Virus record (IMG/VR): IMGVR_UViG_3300040960_000562
Location: 1-55,214 of that record
Direction: 5' to 3' (one strand)
Source: a virus
DNA length: 55,214 bases
Shown here: one piece after another, positions 36,543 through 43,274 of the stretch
Numbering within the stretch: the stretch's first letter is position 1
Layout: the number at the start of each line of letters is the position of its first letter
The notes under the pieces: model-generated
The model's input: only the letters and a program-made list of their open reading frames with translations
Told to the model about the DNA's origin: nothing
The model's database searches: none
Program-made: the position numbers and the translations under genes

Positions 36543-38423
36543 TTATCCTCTCTTAAGTTCTCCGTTTAAGTAACTAGAAGTAACCTTATAACCGACGCCA
36601 GAGATCTGTTCGCCAGATGTTATAGTATCTTTAACCATATTTATGGTGCTATCAGCAACAGAAAAGGATAGATATAGATCCTTTAATCCGATGATGTCAT
36701 TGGACTCTGGGAACGCCTGAATCTCAACAATATTGTTGGCAACTGCTGTAGACGTAATGTTAAGAGTGTTGAGAATAATCTCACCTTTAGTGTAGTCTAC
36801 GGTGCCTGCTGACTTCACTATGACCTCATACTTACCAGTTTCGTTAATGTCCTTAACAATGGAAATAACGCCCTTGTCGCCGCTTCCAGGTACGTCTGTG
36901 AAGTAGAATGTGCCTATTCTACCTGCCAGAGTGAAACCAGTACTCTTGATATTAAAACCTTCTTTGTTGATATGGAACTTGTTACCATAGCACAACTCAT
37001 ATTGTGCCGACTGGTTGATAAGTGCCTTCAGGTTTCTGCGAATAACAACTCTTGTGATATTGGAGGTGATGGCATTATCAGCATTATCAATAGTTTGGCA
37101 CAGTTTACTGTACTTAAACCTACCACCGAACTGATTGATATTTGCTCTTGCGAACGTATTGAGAACTGAAGATACTTTGGTCTTCAGGGCATTGACATTG
37201 GTGACCTGGGAACTGTTGTAGTAAACTCCAGAGTCAATTTCGACATACAGAACCTTAAGATCAGTAATTCTCTGGTTAATACCAGAAAGTGAGTAGTCTT
37301 TTAGTTTTGTAAGGATAGTTTGCTTGTCAAAGTCCGAAACAAAGTCACCATTCTTTGGTTTGATACTGATAATAACGTTTCCAAACTCTGGTGGGTCCAG
37401 TTCTTCACCACCAACAACCGAAACTGACTCAGTATTTGGGTAAATTTGCTGAATAATTGCTTCATAGTCACGAGTCGTCACTGCTCTATGCTGAGAAGCG
37501 TAAATTCTTGGAGCAAAATACTTAATTGAGTCAACACTTTCGATAGCACTACCGTTTGCTGCTGCATTTACAGTAGTAACACTGATAGTATTGGTTGGAA
37601 TGACAGTATTTGAGAGAGAATCTAAGAATCTTCCTGAGAATGAAAATCTAGAAGCGCCATTTCCATCTTCACCATCAGTAATAATGTAAGAAACAGTGAT
37701 GATCGCACCATTTTCCAGTTTTTTGCCAAAATATCCATCTCCAAATAGAAGTTCGTACTTTTCATCCTGAACTTCTTGAATCAAATAGATCTCAGAGTTC
37801 TTATTGATATTGAGAATATTATCAACACGCGAATATTCTCTTCCTTCACCACTATCAGAAATACCTTTAACCTTTACAACGATAGTTGAGGTATCAATGA
37901 AGGAGTTATCAAGAACAAAACGCTGATCAAGTGAACCATCAACTACAAACTGCTTCTTGAGATAGGTTCCTTGATAGATTGTAATGTTATTAAAGTTGGC
38001 AACACCAGAGTTAATAGTCGTAGTGATGCTTTCTGGTACTGAGAAGATATAATTGCTGTTTTCTGCTGTTCCTACGCACACTAGACCCGCCTGTAAGGTC
38101 AGGGTATCAGATGCTGACGTAGTTTGTGCGCTCAAACTTACCGTTGCCTTGGCGGCGTTCCTAGAGCGAGGTACATAACCAATATTTCTGGCGAGAGAAA
38201 CGACGTTTTCTCTCAAAGTTGCCGAATCCAAGAAGGATTCGTTGACTACCATGTTCGCATTAAAGGCATTAATGTAGGTATTATATGCTAACGTGTCGAT
38301 CAAGACAGAAAAGTTGGACCCCTCAAAGTCAAAATCCGTGAAATTTGAGTTAGCACGGAGATATTCTTTGATCGAGGTCCTTATCTGGTCAAAATCTAGG
38401 TTGGTAAATTTTGTAAAAGGCAT
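36543..38423 (-). CDS. gp6: Baseplate wedge protein
   Basis: This 626-residue protein compares with T4 gp6 at 660. gp6 dimers link the six wedges into the baseplate ring. Typical parts are LDFDQIRTSIKEYLRANSNF, DFDFEGSNFSVLIDTLAYNT, NAFNANMVVNESFLDSATLR, ENVVSLARNIGYVPRSR, LLFGDGYFGKKLENGAII, KYFAPRIYASQHRAVTTRDY and the C-terminal gpJ-like KDYSLSGINQRITDLKVLYV. It is 4 nt downstream of gp25, as in other T4-like baseplate operons, and one base from the giant gene. Confidence 0.96.
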   Translation of the reverse strand: MPFTKFTNLDFDQIRTSIKEYLRANSNFTDFDFEGSNFSVLIDTLAYNTYINAFNANMVVNESFLDSATLRENVVSLARNIGYVPRSRNAAKATVSLSAQTTSASDTLTLQAGLVCVGTAENSNYIFSVPESITTTINSGVANFNNITIYQGTYLKKQFVVDGSLDQRFVLDNSFIDTSTIVVKVKGISDSGEGREYSRVDNILNINKNSEIYLIQEVQDEKYELLFGDGYFGKKLENGAIITVSYIITDGEDGNGASRFSFSGRFLDSLSNTVIPTNTISVTTVNAAANGSAIESVDSIKYFAPRIYASQHRAVTTRDYEAIIQQIYPNTESVSVVGGEELDPPEFGNVIISIKPKNGDFVSDFDKQTILTKLKDYSLSGINQRITDLKVLYVEIDSGVYYNSSQVTNVNALKTKVSSVLNTFARANINQFGGRFKYSKLCQTIDNADNAITSNITRVVIRRNLKALINQSAQYELCYGNKFHINKEGFNIKSTGFTLAGRIGTFYFTDVPGSGDKGVISIVKDINETGKYEVIVKSAGTVDYTKGEIILNTLNITSTAVANNIVEIQAFPESNDIIGLKDLYLSFSVADSTINMVKDTITSGEQISGVGYKVTSSYLNGELKRG

Positions 38424-38427
38424 CTTT

Positions 38428-38829
38428 TTATCTGGTAGCCTCTAATAAGAATGTAAATTGCTGAACAGGAACATCTTGACCGATGATATTATACAAAACA
38501 GTGACCTCAAACGTATTATTATCGGGTTGAGGGTCAACTTCTACCTTTACATTATTGACTCTTGGTTCGTAATTATCAATAGTTGTCAATATTTGCTCTT
38601 GAATTACGGTGGCAGTACCAAAATCAACAAAGTCAAACAGACTCGAACGCACATCAGACCCTAAAAGTGGTTGGAAAAAGCGTTCGTTTGGTATTGTTTG
38701 TACCAAATTGCGAATTGATCTAGTAATTGCCGCCGCATTCTTGAGAACAGGCAGGTCTTTTGTCACAGGATGGGGCTCAAAAGACAAACTAATGTCCTTA
38801 AATGCTCTTGATATCCTTGTGACTGCCAT
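38428..38829 (-). CDS. gp25: Baseplate wedge protein (gpW/gp25 family)
   Basis: This 133-residue protein matches T4 gp25 (132). It is the lysozyme-unrelated gpW/gp25 sheath-initiator family, on which sheath contraction begins. Visible are ISLSFEPHPVTKDLPVLKNA, AAITRSIRNLVQTIPNERFF, QPLLGSDVRSSLFDFVD and the C-terminal EPRVNNVKVEVDP strand with the conserved FxxxLxA end. An exact late promoter lies 22 nt upstream. It leads the baseplate gene block. Confidence 0.97.
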   Translation of the reverse strand: MAVTRISRAFKDISLSFEPHPVTKDLPVLKNAAAITRSIRNLVQTIPNERFFQPLLGSDVRSSLFDFVDFGTATVIQEQILTTIDNYEPRVNNVKVEVDPQPDNNTFEVTVLYNIIGQDVPVQQFTFLLEATR

Positions 38830-38851
38830 TTGTCAAGAAGTTTTCTTGCTT

Positions 38852-38859
38852 TATTTATA
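38852..38859 (-). promoter_or_regulatory. T4-type late promoter for gp25-gp6
   Basis: Exact TATAAATA on the minus strand in the gap upstream of gp25, 22 nt from ATG 38829. Probable main late promoter for the baseplate block. Confidence 0.78.
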
Positions 38860-38860
38860 T

Positions 38861-39112
38861 TTACACCCAAGGATTACCATACGTTGGTTCAGTTCCATAG
38901 CTCCAGTCATCATAATCTTCGTCATTACGAATCTTTTCATGGAGTTCTGTTTGTTTTTTAAGGTCATGACGAGGTGCAGTATCGTGCATTACCTCTGTTA
39001 GAACTCTTTTTTGGTCACTATGTTGCATCGAACCATAATCTGAGGCGAGTTTAGTGGTTCCCCACATCTCTCTCATGTACTCTCTGTTCCTATCGACAGG
39101 TGATTGTCCCAT
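38861..39112 (-). CDS. Small hypothetical protein upstream of gp25
   Basis: This 83-residue hydrophilic protein reads MGQSPVDRNREYMREMWGTT, with TEVMHDTAPRHDLKKQTELH and an acidic/aromatic tail (NDEDYDDWSYGTEP). I recognise no domain. The start ATG 39112 has AGGAG at good distance, part of which is buried in a small hairpin (39121-39139). A late-promoter variant lies at 39171-39178, so it may be a minor virion or assembly factor. Confidence 0.7.
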   Translation of the reverse strand: MGQSPVDRNREYMREMWGTTKLASDYGSMQHSDQKRVLTEVMHDTAPRHDLKKQTELHEKIRNDEDYDDWSYGTEPTYGNPWV

Positions 39113-39120
39113 TTTAGCTC

Positions 39121-39139
39121 CTGATTTGCATGAAATCAG
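39121..39139 (-). promoter_or_regulatory. Hairpin overlapping the ribosome binding site
   Basis: Perfect 7-bp inverted repeat CTGATTT-N5-AAATCAG just upstream of ATG 39112. The last bases of the stem form the first part of the AGGAG Shine-Dalgarno sequence, so folding could limit translation. Confidence 0.45.
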
Positions 39140-39170
39140 AACTTTTAGAGGGGTTGCTATCCCTTACCGC

Positions 39171-39178
39171 TATTTATT
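39171..39178 (-). promoter_or_regulatory. Late promoter variant
   Basis: AATAAATA on the minus strand, one base off TATAAATA, 58 nt upstream of ATG 39112. Confidence 0.35.
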
Positions 39179-39770
39179 TTACCCAAAAACCATCCCTGAG
39201 ATAGTCTGGATCTTCTATGTACTCATATTTTTCTTCCATTTTCATTGTTTGCCCCTTCCAGACTGGTATTGCTATTGTATTCCCATATCTGAAGTCAGGA
39301 TTTCTGCGAAAATGAACTTCTATAAGTTTATTTCCAATGAACTCACAGTTAACCCATTCATAATCGCCCTTCAATTCTTCTAAAACTTTGGGATATTCAA
39401 TCTTTATATCAACCTTCTTCCACATGTCCCACTTATAAAGAGGACTATCATCATCACGAATACCAATGACAGATAACTTCTGCTCTTTATTTTGATAGTC
39501 GATACTAATATGATCTCCCTCAAATACTTCACACCAAAATTCTGATGGGTGGTAGTGGTCAGTATACTTGTAGATATATTCTTTTCGAGCAAAACGACCC
39601 ATACCAAGTAAGTTCATGCTCGGTCTAACCAAATAAAAGTCGGGTCTGGGAACAGTGGTTCCAACAGGACCACAAGTATAACCCAAAACCCGACTTAAAA
39701 TTAACTTATTGTATACCCAAAGGTCATGAGAATGTATTCTATTCCATTCATCATTACCTTCTAAGTACAT
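39174..39770 (-). CDS. Conserved marine-phage protein, unknown function
   Basis: This 198-residue protein starts at ATG 39770 (MYLEGNDEWNRIHSHDLWVY) and not the TTG one codon earlier. The ATG overlaps the preceding stop as TGATG. Other visible segments are NKLILSRVLGYTCGPVG, YLVRPSMNLLGMGRFA, HPSEFWCEVFEGDHISIDYQ and a beta-rich end. The RPSMNLLGMG(R)x(A)R segment with nearby aromatic residues could be an ATP- or nucleotide-binding loop, but I do not recognise a named family. Confidence 0.75.
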   Translation of the reverse strand: MYLEGNDEWNRIHSHDLWVYNKLILSRVLGYTCGPVGTTVPRPDFYLVRPSMNLLGMGRFARKEYIYKYTDHYHPSEFWCEVFEGDHISIDYQNKEQKLSVIGIRDDDSPLYKWDMWKKVDIKIEYPKVLEELKGDYEWVNCEFIGNKLIEVHFRRNPDFRYGNTIAIPVWKGQTMKMEEKYEYIEDPDYLRDGFWVK

Positions 39771-39907
39771 CAACCCTTACCTTGTCCGCGATAACGCTTC
39801 TTCGCTTTATTGCGAGACGACGCGGCGTACTTCGTATTCATCCCTCGCCCTTGACGAGTTTTTTTCGGCGCGCCTTCCACATAACCGCCACCCTTACGTA
39901 TAGCCAT
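39770..39907 (-). CDS. Very basic 45-residue protein
   Basis: Small gene starting at ATG 39907 after AAGGAGA. It reads MAIRKGGGYVEGAPKKTRQG and continues with NTKYAASSRNKAKKRYRGQG before stopping. About one third of residues are Arg or Lys. I recognise this KGGG(F/Y)VEGAPKKTRQG type as a conserved short protein of T4-like cyanophages. Its overlap with both neighbours (14 nt upstream, TGATG downstream) supports it being real. A nucleic-acid-binding role is plausible from charge alone. Confidence 0.85.
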   Translation of the reverse strand: MAIRKGGGYVEGAPKKTRQGRGMNTKYAASSRNKAKKRYRGQGKG

Positions 39908-40073
39908 AATGATTCTCCTTAATAATTTCAGTGTCTAGTTCATCAGGTCTTGGAGAGCCTGTCTGATAATACTCTATCGACAGGTCCTCCATTGTATCGA
40001 AATACTCTTCCTCTGTCAAGTGGGAGTATATTCTTCTCCCTCTACAATAGATATTGTAAAGTTCGTTAGTCAT
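39894..40073 (-). CDS. Conserved small acidic protein
   Basis: This 59-residue protein starts at ATG 40073, overlapping the stop of the glycosyltransferase gene as ATGA. It reads MTNELYNIYCRGRRIYSHLT, then EEEYFDTMEDLSIEYYQTGS and PRPDELDTEII. The type is familiar from cyanophage accessory regions, function unknown. The tail overlaps the next gene by 14 nt. Confidence 0.75.
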   Translation of the reverse strand: MTNELYNIYCRGRRIYSHLTEEEYFDTMEDLSIEYYQTGSPRPDELDTEIIKENHYGYT

Positions 40074-40825
40074 CAAATAATCCTTGTCTTCTCGTGACCA
40101 ACTCTAATACGAGGATCGCACCAGATTTCAAAGCCTGCTTCCTTTGCATCCAAACAGAAACTTACATCTTCTCCACACATGTCCTGAACCTCACCAGACT
40201 CAAAGACTTGCATCTTCGGAGCAAACCAAGGATACTTCATCTCACTGTGTTCAAAGACTCCATGCTTGATAAGTAACCATCCGAAACCTGCATAGTCAAC
40301 AGTGAATGGCTTCTTACGCTTCTGCATCGTTTCTAGTGTCTCATGGTTCATGACACCACCATTGCTACGGAAGTCATCTTCTTCCATCCAGTGTGCAACA
40401 GAAGTCGTCATACCATCTTCAGTGCAATACCAACCAGAAGCAATGTCTTCGTCCATCAAGACCAACTGAAGAAACTTCTCAGTATTAAACACAATGTCAC
40501 TATCAATCCATAACTGATAGTCATACTTTAACTTTCCGTCCCAGGGAATTTGGTCAGGTCCACGCAGGACGTTCGCTCCAAGACACTTGCATCTTGCAAA
40601 GTTTACCATGGAAGAATAGTCCTGGGAGATCTGAATACTCCCTCCCATTTGTACAATATCAAAACAGAGTTGTACAAAGTTTTTCAGATATGTGTAAGAT
40701 ACACCTCTACCAGGTAAACAGAATACGACCGACTTTCCACGGACCATCTCCCGTGCTTTGTCATAATCAAATTCTTGAGTTGCCGTGGTGGGTGACTTCG
40801 CTTTAACAGTAAATCCTTTAGCCAT
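40073..40825 (-). CDS. GT-A fold glycosyltransferase-like protein
   Basis: This 250-residue protein has KSVVFCLPGRGVSYTYLKNF as the nucleotide-binding beta-alpha start. The metal-binding DxD motif is DSD at 108-110 within DYQLWIDSDIVF. The C-terminal GEDVSFCLDAKEAGFEIWCD plus VGHEKTR is the acceptor-side ED motif and a closing His. These are features of GT-A glycosyltransferases that transfer a sugar from an NDP-sugar. The target could be phage DNA, a virion protein or host glycan; nothing here decides that. A good sigma70 promoter (TTGACT-N17-TATGAT) precedes it. Confidence 0.82.
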   Translation of the reverse strand: MAKGFTVKAKSPTTATQEFDYDKAREMVRGKSVVFCLPGRGVSYTYLKNFVQLCFDIVQMGGSIQISQDYSSMVNFARCKCLGANVLRGPDQIPWDGKLKYDYQLWIDSDIVFNTEKFLQLVLMDEDIASGWYCTEDGMTTSVAHWMEEDDFRSNGGVMNHETLETMQKRKKPFTVDYAGFGWLLIKHGVFEHSEMKYPWFAPKMQVFESGEVQDMCGEDVSFCLDAKEAGFEIWCDPRIRVGHEKTRII

Positions 40826-40848
40826 AAGAAAGTGTTTCTACATCAGTT

Positions 40849-40877
40849 ATCATACATCATTATCTATAAGGAGTCAA
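40849..40877 (-). promoter_or_regulatory. Sigma70-type promoter for the glycosyltransferase gene
   Basis: TTGACT at 40877-40872 and TATGAT at 40854-40849 with exactly 17 bp between, on the minus strand. Predicted start about 17 nt before ATG 40825. The -35 box overlaps the stop codon of the AbrB-like gene. Confidence 0.7.
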
Positions 40878-41050
40878 TCCCCCTTCAGTTCAGTAATAAT
40901 GATAGACTCTCCATCAACCTCCATGTTTACTTCGGTGCCCTCGTACCAACCAAAGTCGCTCAGTATCCACTCAGGGATAGTTACATAATACTCCCCAGTT
41001 ATTGGATCGACCTCTACAGTCGTTATATTTTCTCCGGGATTTTTTTGCAT
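40874..41050 (-). CDS. AbrB/MazE-like swapped-hairpin mini-protein
   Basis: This 58-residue protein starts at ATG 41050. Residues 9-55 (TTVEVDPITGEYYVTIPEWI, DFGWYEGTEVNMEVDGESII) follow the SpoVT-AbrB pattern: beta strand, (V/T)IP, helix, (L/W)..G..(L/V).(I/M).(V/E), last strand. Such proteins bind DNA as dimers and act as transition regulators or antitoxins. No toxin partner is adjacent. A 17-bp inverted repeat and a TATATA box lie just upstream. A GTG at 41104 would extend it into the repeat and is less likely. Confidence 0.7.
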   Translation of the reverse strand: MQKNPGENITTVEVDPITGEYYVTIPEWILSDFGWYEGTEVNMEVDGESIIITELKGD

Positions 41051-41098
41051 TGCGGGTTTTTGCGATCGACTTTTAGTTTTATATAGAGTACCGAAATG

Positions 41099-41115
41099 TT
41101 TCACTTTTAGTGAAA
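41099..41115. promoter_or_regulatory. Inverted repeat upstream of the AbrB-like gene
   Basis: Perfect TTTCACT-TTT-AGTGAAA dyad, 49-65 nt upstream of ATG 41050 and just before a TATATA box on the minus strand. Looks like an operator, possibly autoregulatory. Confidence 0.4.
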
Positions 41116-41187
41116 TATTGAGCTGGCGAGCGTAACACTTTATAGCTTAGGGTAGTTATGGGTTTTAAAACGCGCCCCGACGGCGAC

Positions 41188-41204
41188 GCCCCCGCACGGG
41201 GGGC
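41188..41204 (-). terminator. GC-rich hairpin after the small-gene array
   Basis: Six-bp GCCCCC/GGGGGC stem with a short loop, 28 nt downstream of the stop of the 72-residue gene. On the minus strand a TTTTAAAA run follows about 20 nt later, not directly, so this is a poor match to a classical terminator. The rest of 41105-41231 holds no gene that I can see. Confidence 0.35.
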
Positions 41205-41231
41205 ACTGCCGAAACACGAACCCAGATGGTC

Positions 41232-41450
41232 TTACCCCTGACCCCAACGCTCCTGGCGCTCGTAAGCATACCCACTCACAGGGCAGCGGTGGGGAAACGA
41301 ACGGCGATCGGTGTCACGGTAGATCCCTGCCAGGTCAACAGCAGAGAAGCGGGCGACCTTTCCCTCATAAGAGGGTTGGGTGTCGTTGTCACGAACGGGC
41401 ACCCACTCCATGGCACGGGTGGACAGGTTGGAAGTGGAAACGTAACGCAT
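41232..41450 (-). CDS. Small hypothetical protein
   Basis: This 72-residue protein starts at ATG 41450: MRYVSTSNLSTRAMEWVPVR, later RCPVSGYAYERQERWGQG. The reading frame is open further upstream (to 41642) but that part is antisense-like to the 115-residue gene, so I chose the internal ATG, placed 15 nt after a predicted start at the TGCTACAATA promoter. The codon use is GC-rich, unlike the structural genes. Function unknown. Confidence 0.7.
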   Translation of the reverse strand: MRYVSTSNLSTRAMEWVPVRDNDTQPSYEGKVARFSAVDLAGIYRDTDRRSFPHRCPVSGYAYERQERWGQG

Positions 41451-41471
41451 GGGTTTGTCTGAACTGGGTTT

Positions 41472-41480
41472 ATTGTAGCA
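41472..41480 (-). promoter_or_regulatory. Extended -10 promoter
   Basis: TGCTACAAT on the minus strand, an extended -10 (TGn plus TACAAT), 22 nt upstream of ATG 41450. Same sequence as at 41859, 42355 and 45060. Confidence 0.6.
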
Positions 41481-41484
41481 CGTA

Positions 41485-41832
41485 TCAGAGACCCAGGCGG
41501 TCACGGGCAGCGGCACGACGGTCGGCAGCATACTGGGCGGAAGCACGGGCAGCATTGGCAGACTTATCACCGACCCACTGACGACCCAGGGAGTTGACGG
41601 GGTTAAGCGTACCCATACGACCAGCACCGATGGCGATGTCACCAGTGGAAACGTAAGAACCCTTTTCAGTGTCGTGAGAACCCAGACCAGAGCGACCAGA
41701 GGAGTTGGTTTTGGTCAGAGCAGAGCGACGGCGACGGGTGGCGGCAGACTTGAGAACAGTGACCTTCACGGTCTTACCAGCAGCGTTAAGGTCGGCAGCG
41801 ATGGTAGACAGGTTGGAGATGGAAGCGGTCAT
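41485..41832 (-). CDS. Basic Ala/Arg-rich small protein
   Basis: This 115-residue protein reads MTASISNLSTIAADLNAAGK, then TVKVTVLKSAATRRRRSALT and an Arg/Ala-rich C-terminus (ARASAQYAADRRAAARDRLG). It is strongly basic and GC-rich in codon use. I recognise no domain. Basic charge suggests nucleic acid or membrane contact, unproven. It has its own TGCTACAATA promoter and a 20-nt leader containing CTCAAGTCAAACG. Confidence 0.78.
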   Translation of the reverse strand: MTASISNLSTIAADLNAAGKTVKVTVLKSAATRRRRSALTKTNSSGRSGLGSHDTEKGSYVSTGDIAIGAGRMGTLNPVNSLGRQWVGDKSANAARASAQYAADRRAAARDRLGL

Positions 41833-41858
41833 GGGTCAGTGTCGTTTGACTTGAGAAT

Positions 41859-41867
41859 ATTGTAGCA
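41859..41867 (-). promoter_or_regulatory. Extended -10 promoter
   Basis: TGCTACAAT on the minus strand followed by ATTCTCAAGTCAAACG, 27 nt upstream of ATG 41832. A GGAGGG-N4-CCCTCC hairpin (41876-41891) overlaps the stop of the upstream gene. Confidence 0.6.
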
Positions 41868-41881
41868 CGGATGGGGGAGGG

Positions 41882-42085
41882 TCACCCCTCCAGAACCCAC
41901 ATCCCCAGTTCCCCAGCATCCAGGCGCTGGTTCATCAGCGCCCACCAGGGAGACTCCATAAAGTCGTCCAGGAGACCCAGACGGTTGACAAAACTCAGAC
42001 CCTCCAACCAAGAAACGGTGCCATCCCATTCGGCGGCGGAGAGGAAGCGGTCCCAGGTCTGTGCGCTGAACTCTTCGAAGGTCAT
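41882..42085 (-). CDS. Small hypothetical protein, Trp-rich
   Basis: This 67-residue protein reads MTFEEFSAQTWDRFLSAAEW, then DGTVSWLEGLSFVNRLGLLD and DFMESPWWALMNQRLDAG. Five Trp residues in an acidic helical background suggest a protein-binding inhibitor-like mini-protein, but that is only an impression. It has a private promoter-like TAGGATA with the shared ACTCAAGTCAACG leader. Confidence 0.7.
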   Translation of the reverse strand: MTFEEFSAQTWDRFLSAAEWDGTVSWLEGLSFVNRLGLLDDFMESPWWALMNQRLDAGELGMWVLEG

Positions 42086-42114
42086 CGGGTTCGGTCGGTT
42101 GCGTTGACTTGAGT

Positions 42115-42120
42115 ATCCTA
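42115..42120 (-). promoter_or_regulatory. Promoter -10 with shared leader
   Basis: TAGGAT on the minus strand followed by ACTCAAGTCAACG, the same initial transcribed motif as at 41832 and 43622, upstream of ATG 42085. Confidence 0.45.
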
Positions 42121-42159
42121 CAGCATCGGGCGGCAGGAACGGGGGGAAGTTACAAAACT

Positions 42160-42327
42160 TCAGAAAGCGATCGGGTCGGCAGTCGGGGCAGAGATGTCAG
42201 CATAATGAGCGGCACACTCCTCAATGCCCTGGGTTTCCACGTCGGCGGTGATGGTGTCCAGGATCGCCAGCAGTTGGGTTCCGTCAGCGGCACGGTTCAG
42301 GAGAGCGGTAGCGAGGTCGCGGGTCAT
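42160..42327 (-). CDS. Conserved 55-residue protein
   Basis: Gene starting at ATG 42327: MTRDLATALLNRAADGTQLL, AILDTITADVETQG, ending SAPTADPIAF. The MTRDL..A...A..GT.LL.ILD pattern is a recurring short protein of marine T4-like phages. Helical, acidic, function unknown. It has its own TGCTACAATA promoter at 42355-42363. Confidence 0.75.
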   Translation of the reverse strand: MTRDLATALLNRAADGTQLLAILDTITADVETQGIEECAAHYADISAPTADPIAF

Positions 42328-42354
42328 AGGTCTGTGTGGTGTGTGTTCTTTGGT

Positions 42355-42363
42355 ATTGTAGCA
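42355..42363 (-). promoter_or_regulatory. Extended -10 promoter
   Basis: TGCTACAAT on the minus strand, 28 nt upstream of ATG 42327. A GGCGGACC/GGTCTGCC hairpin lies just upstream around the stop of the previous gene. Confidence 0.6.
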
Positions 42364-42380
42364 GATGGGGGGGCAGACCC

Positions 42381-42632
42381 TCAGAGGTCCGCCAGCATTT
42401 CATCCAGGGCAGCAGTGTCGATTCTGCCATCCATCCAGCGGGCACCGTCAGGGGTCATCTGACCAAACTCAGACTCCAGACGGGGGATGAGGCGATCGTA
42501 TGAGTCATAACGACGGGCGACGCTGTACAGAGCGTAATCATTCTGCAACCACAGGGCGACGTTCCAGGTCTCCCAGTTTGCCCATCCGTTGTAGGTTTCG
42601 GTTTCGGTGATCATGGAGGTGAGTGCTTGCAT
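42381..42632 (-). CDS. YNGWANWETWNVALW-type small protein
   Basis: This 83-residue protein has a TYNGWANWETWNVALWLQND block (residues 13-32), a signature I recognise from many small phage and bacterial proteins of unknown function (DUF7249-like). The C-terminal half is helical and acidic (IDTAALDEMLADL). The leader contains the CAGTCAAACG motif after a TATACT -10 box. It is controlled by one of the eleven dyad promoters (42655-42714). Confidence 0.82.
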   Translation of the reverse strand: MQALTSMITETETYNGWANWETWNVALWLQNDYALYSVARRYDSYDRLIPRLESEFGQMTPDGARWMDGRIDTAALDEMLADL

Positions 42633-42654
42633 TTGGTTTCGTTTGACTGAAGTC

Positions 42655-42714
42655 AGTATAAGGGGTCAGAGGGGGGTCAGGATGCCAGGCAGTGACGGTT
42701 TACCCACTGTCCCT
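42655..42714 (-). promoter_or_regulatory. Dyad-type promoter for gene at 42632
   Basis: -10 box TATACT at 42660-42655. Dyad AGGGACA-N10-CGTCACT at 42714-42691, ending 30 bp upstream of the -10. A weak member of the family: the proximal arm is the most divergent. Confidence 0.5.
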
Positions 42715-42889
42715 TAGAGGTGTCACCACTGAACCAGAGCATCTTAAGGATGGCACGACGCGACACACCAGTGTGGCGGTATTCGGTCAGGGGGGAGGAG
42801 AACCAACGGACGCGGGCGGTTCCCGTGATAGGGTTCAGGCGCAGAGTCCAGACGCTTTGGGAGTCGTTGCAGTTGATGGGGTAACGCAT
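42677..42889 (-). CDS. KTSC-like small protein
   Basis: This 70-residue protein reads MRYPINCNDSQSVWTLRLNP, TGTARVRWFSSPLTEYRHTG, VSRRAILKMLWFSGDTSKGQ and ends WVNRHCLAS. The V.F.SS...EY..V.R..I..ML....SKG.WVN order resembles the KTSC domain found at the end of some RNA- or DNA-acting enzymes and as free small proteins. By-eye assignment. Promoter of the dyad family at 42913-42973. Confidence 0.72.
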   Translation of the reverse strand: MRYPINCNDSQSVWTLRLNPITGTARVRWFSSPLTEYRHTGVSRRAILKMLWFSGDTSKGQWVNRHCLAS

Positions 42890-42912
42890 CGGGGTCCGTT
42901 GTTGTTGAGAGT

Positions 42913-42973
42913 ATTCTACAGGGTCGCCGCGCTCAGTCGCGGTCGGAGATGTGCCAGCGTCCCCACTGTCCCT
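42913..42973 (-). promoter_or_regulatory. Dyad-type promoter for gene at 42889
   Basis: -10 box TAGAAT at 42918-42913. Dyad AGGGACA-N10-TGGCACA at 42973-42950, ending 31 bp upstream of the -10. The dyad lies inside the end of the upstream coding region. Confidence 0.65.
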
Positions 42974-43160
42974 GGGGGCGGGTTGCTTCCCACTTGCTGA
43001 ACCATGCCTGCTGGGGGTTCTCAGGTTCAGGGGTCAGGATCTCAGTAGAACCAGCAATCTCAGACTGAGAGCGGATCGCTTCGAAGCGGCGTTGCTGCTG
43101 GTTCACGAATTCGGTGTAGTCTGCCAAGATGAGGGGCAGGTCTGCTTTGGTTTTGTTCAT
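42933..43160 (-). CDS. Small hypothetical protein
   Basis: This 75-residue protein reads MNKTKADLPLILADYTEFVN, then QQQRRFEAIRSQSEIAGSTE and a Trp-rich end (FSKWEATRPQGQWGRWHISD). No domain known. ATG 43160 is only 6 nt from the -10 box TATAAT, so the message may be almost leaderless. Dyad promoter at 43167-43226. Confidence 0.75.
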   Translation of the reverse strand: MNKTKADLPLILADYTEFVNQQQRRFEAIRSQSEIAGSTEILTPEPENPQQAWFSKWEATRPQGQWGRWHISDRD

Positions 43161-43166
43161 GCTGTA

Positions 43167-43226
43167 ATTATAGGCACGGGGTCCGCTGCTTTGGGGGGTT
43201 TGGTGGACACCCTGCCAACTGGTCGG
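43167..43226 (-). promoter_or_regulatory. Dyad-type promoter for gene at 43160
   Basis: -10 box TATAAT at 43172-43167 within CCCCGTGCCTATAAT. Dyad CCGACCA-N10-TGTCCAC at 43226-43203, ending 30 bp upstream of the -10. Confidence 0.65.
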
Positions 43227-43245
43227 GCAGCCGCTTCGCGGTATA

Positions 43246-43267
43246 AAGAAAGGGGCACGAATGCCCC
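43246..43267 (-). terminator. Rho-independent terminator with TTCG tetraloop
   Basis: Minus-strand GGGGCA-TTCG-TGCCCC stem-loop followed by TTTCTTT, 8 nt after the stop of the 115-residue gene. A clear intrinsic terminator. Confidence 0.85.
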
Positions 43268-43274
43268 CTATTTG

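Noticed and set aside
41451-41642. N-terminal extension of the 72-residue gene
   Set aside because: The extension reads through the TGCTACAATA promoter and is out of phase over the 115-residue gene; the internal ATG 41450 fits the promoter.
41060-43080. HIP1 palindromes (GGCGATCGCC) of cyanobacteria
   Set aside because: Several CGATCG cores occur, but no complete HIP1 octamer was confirmed.
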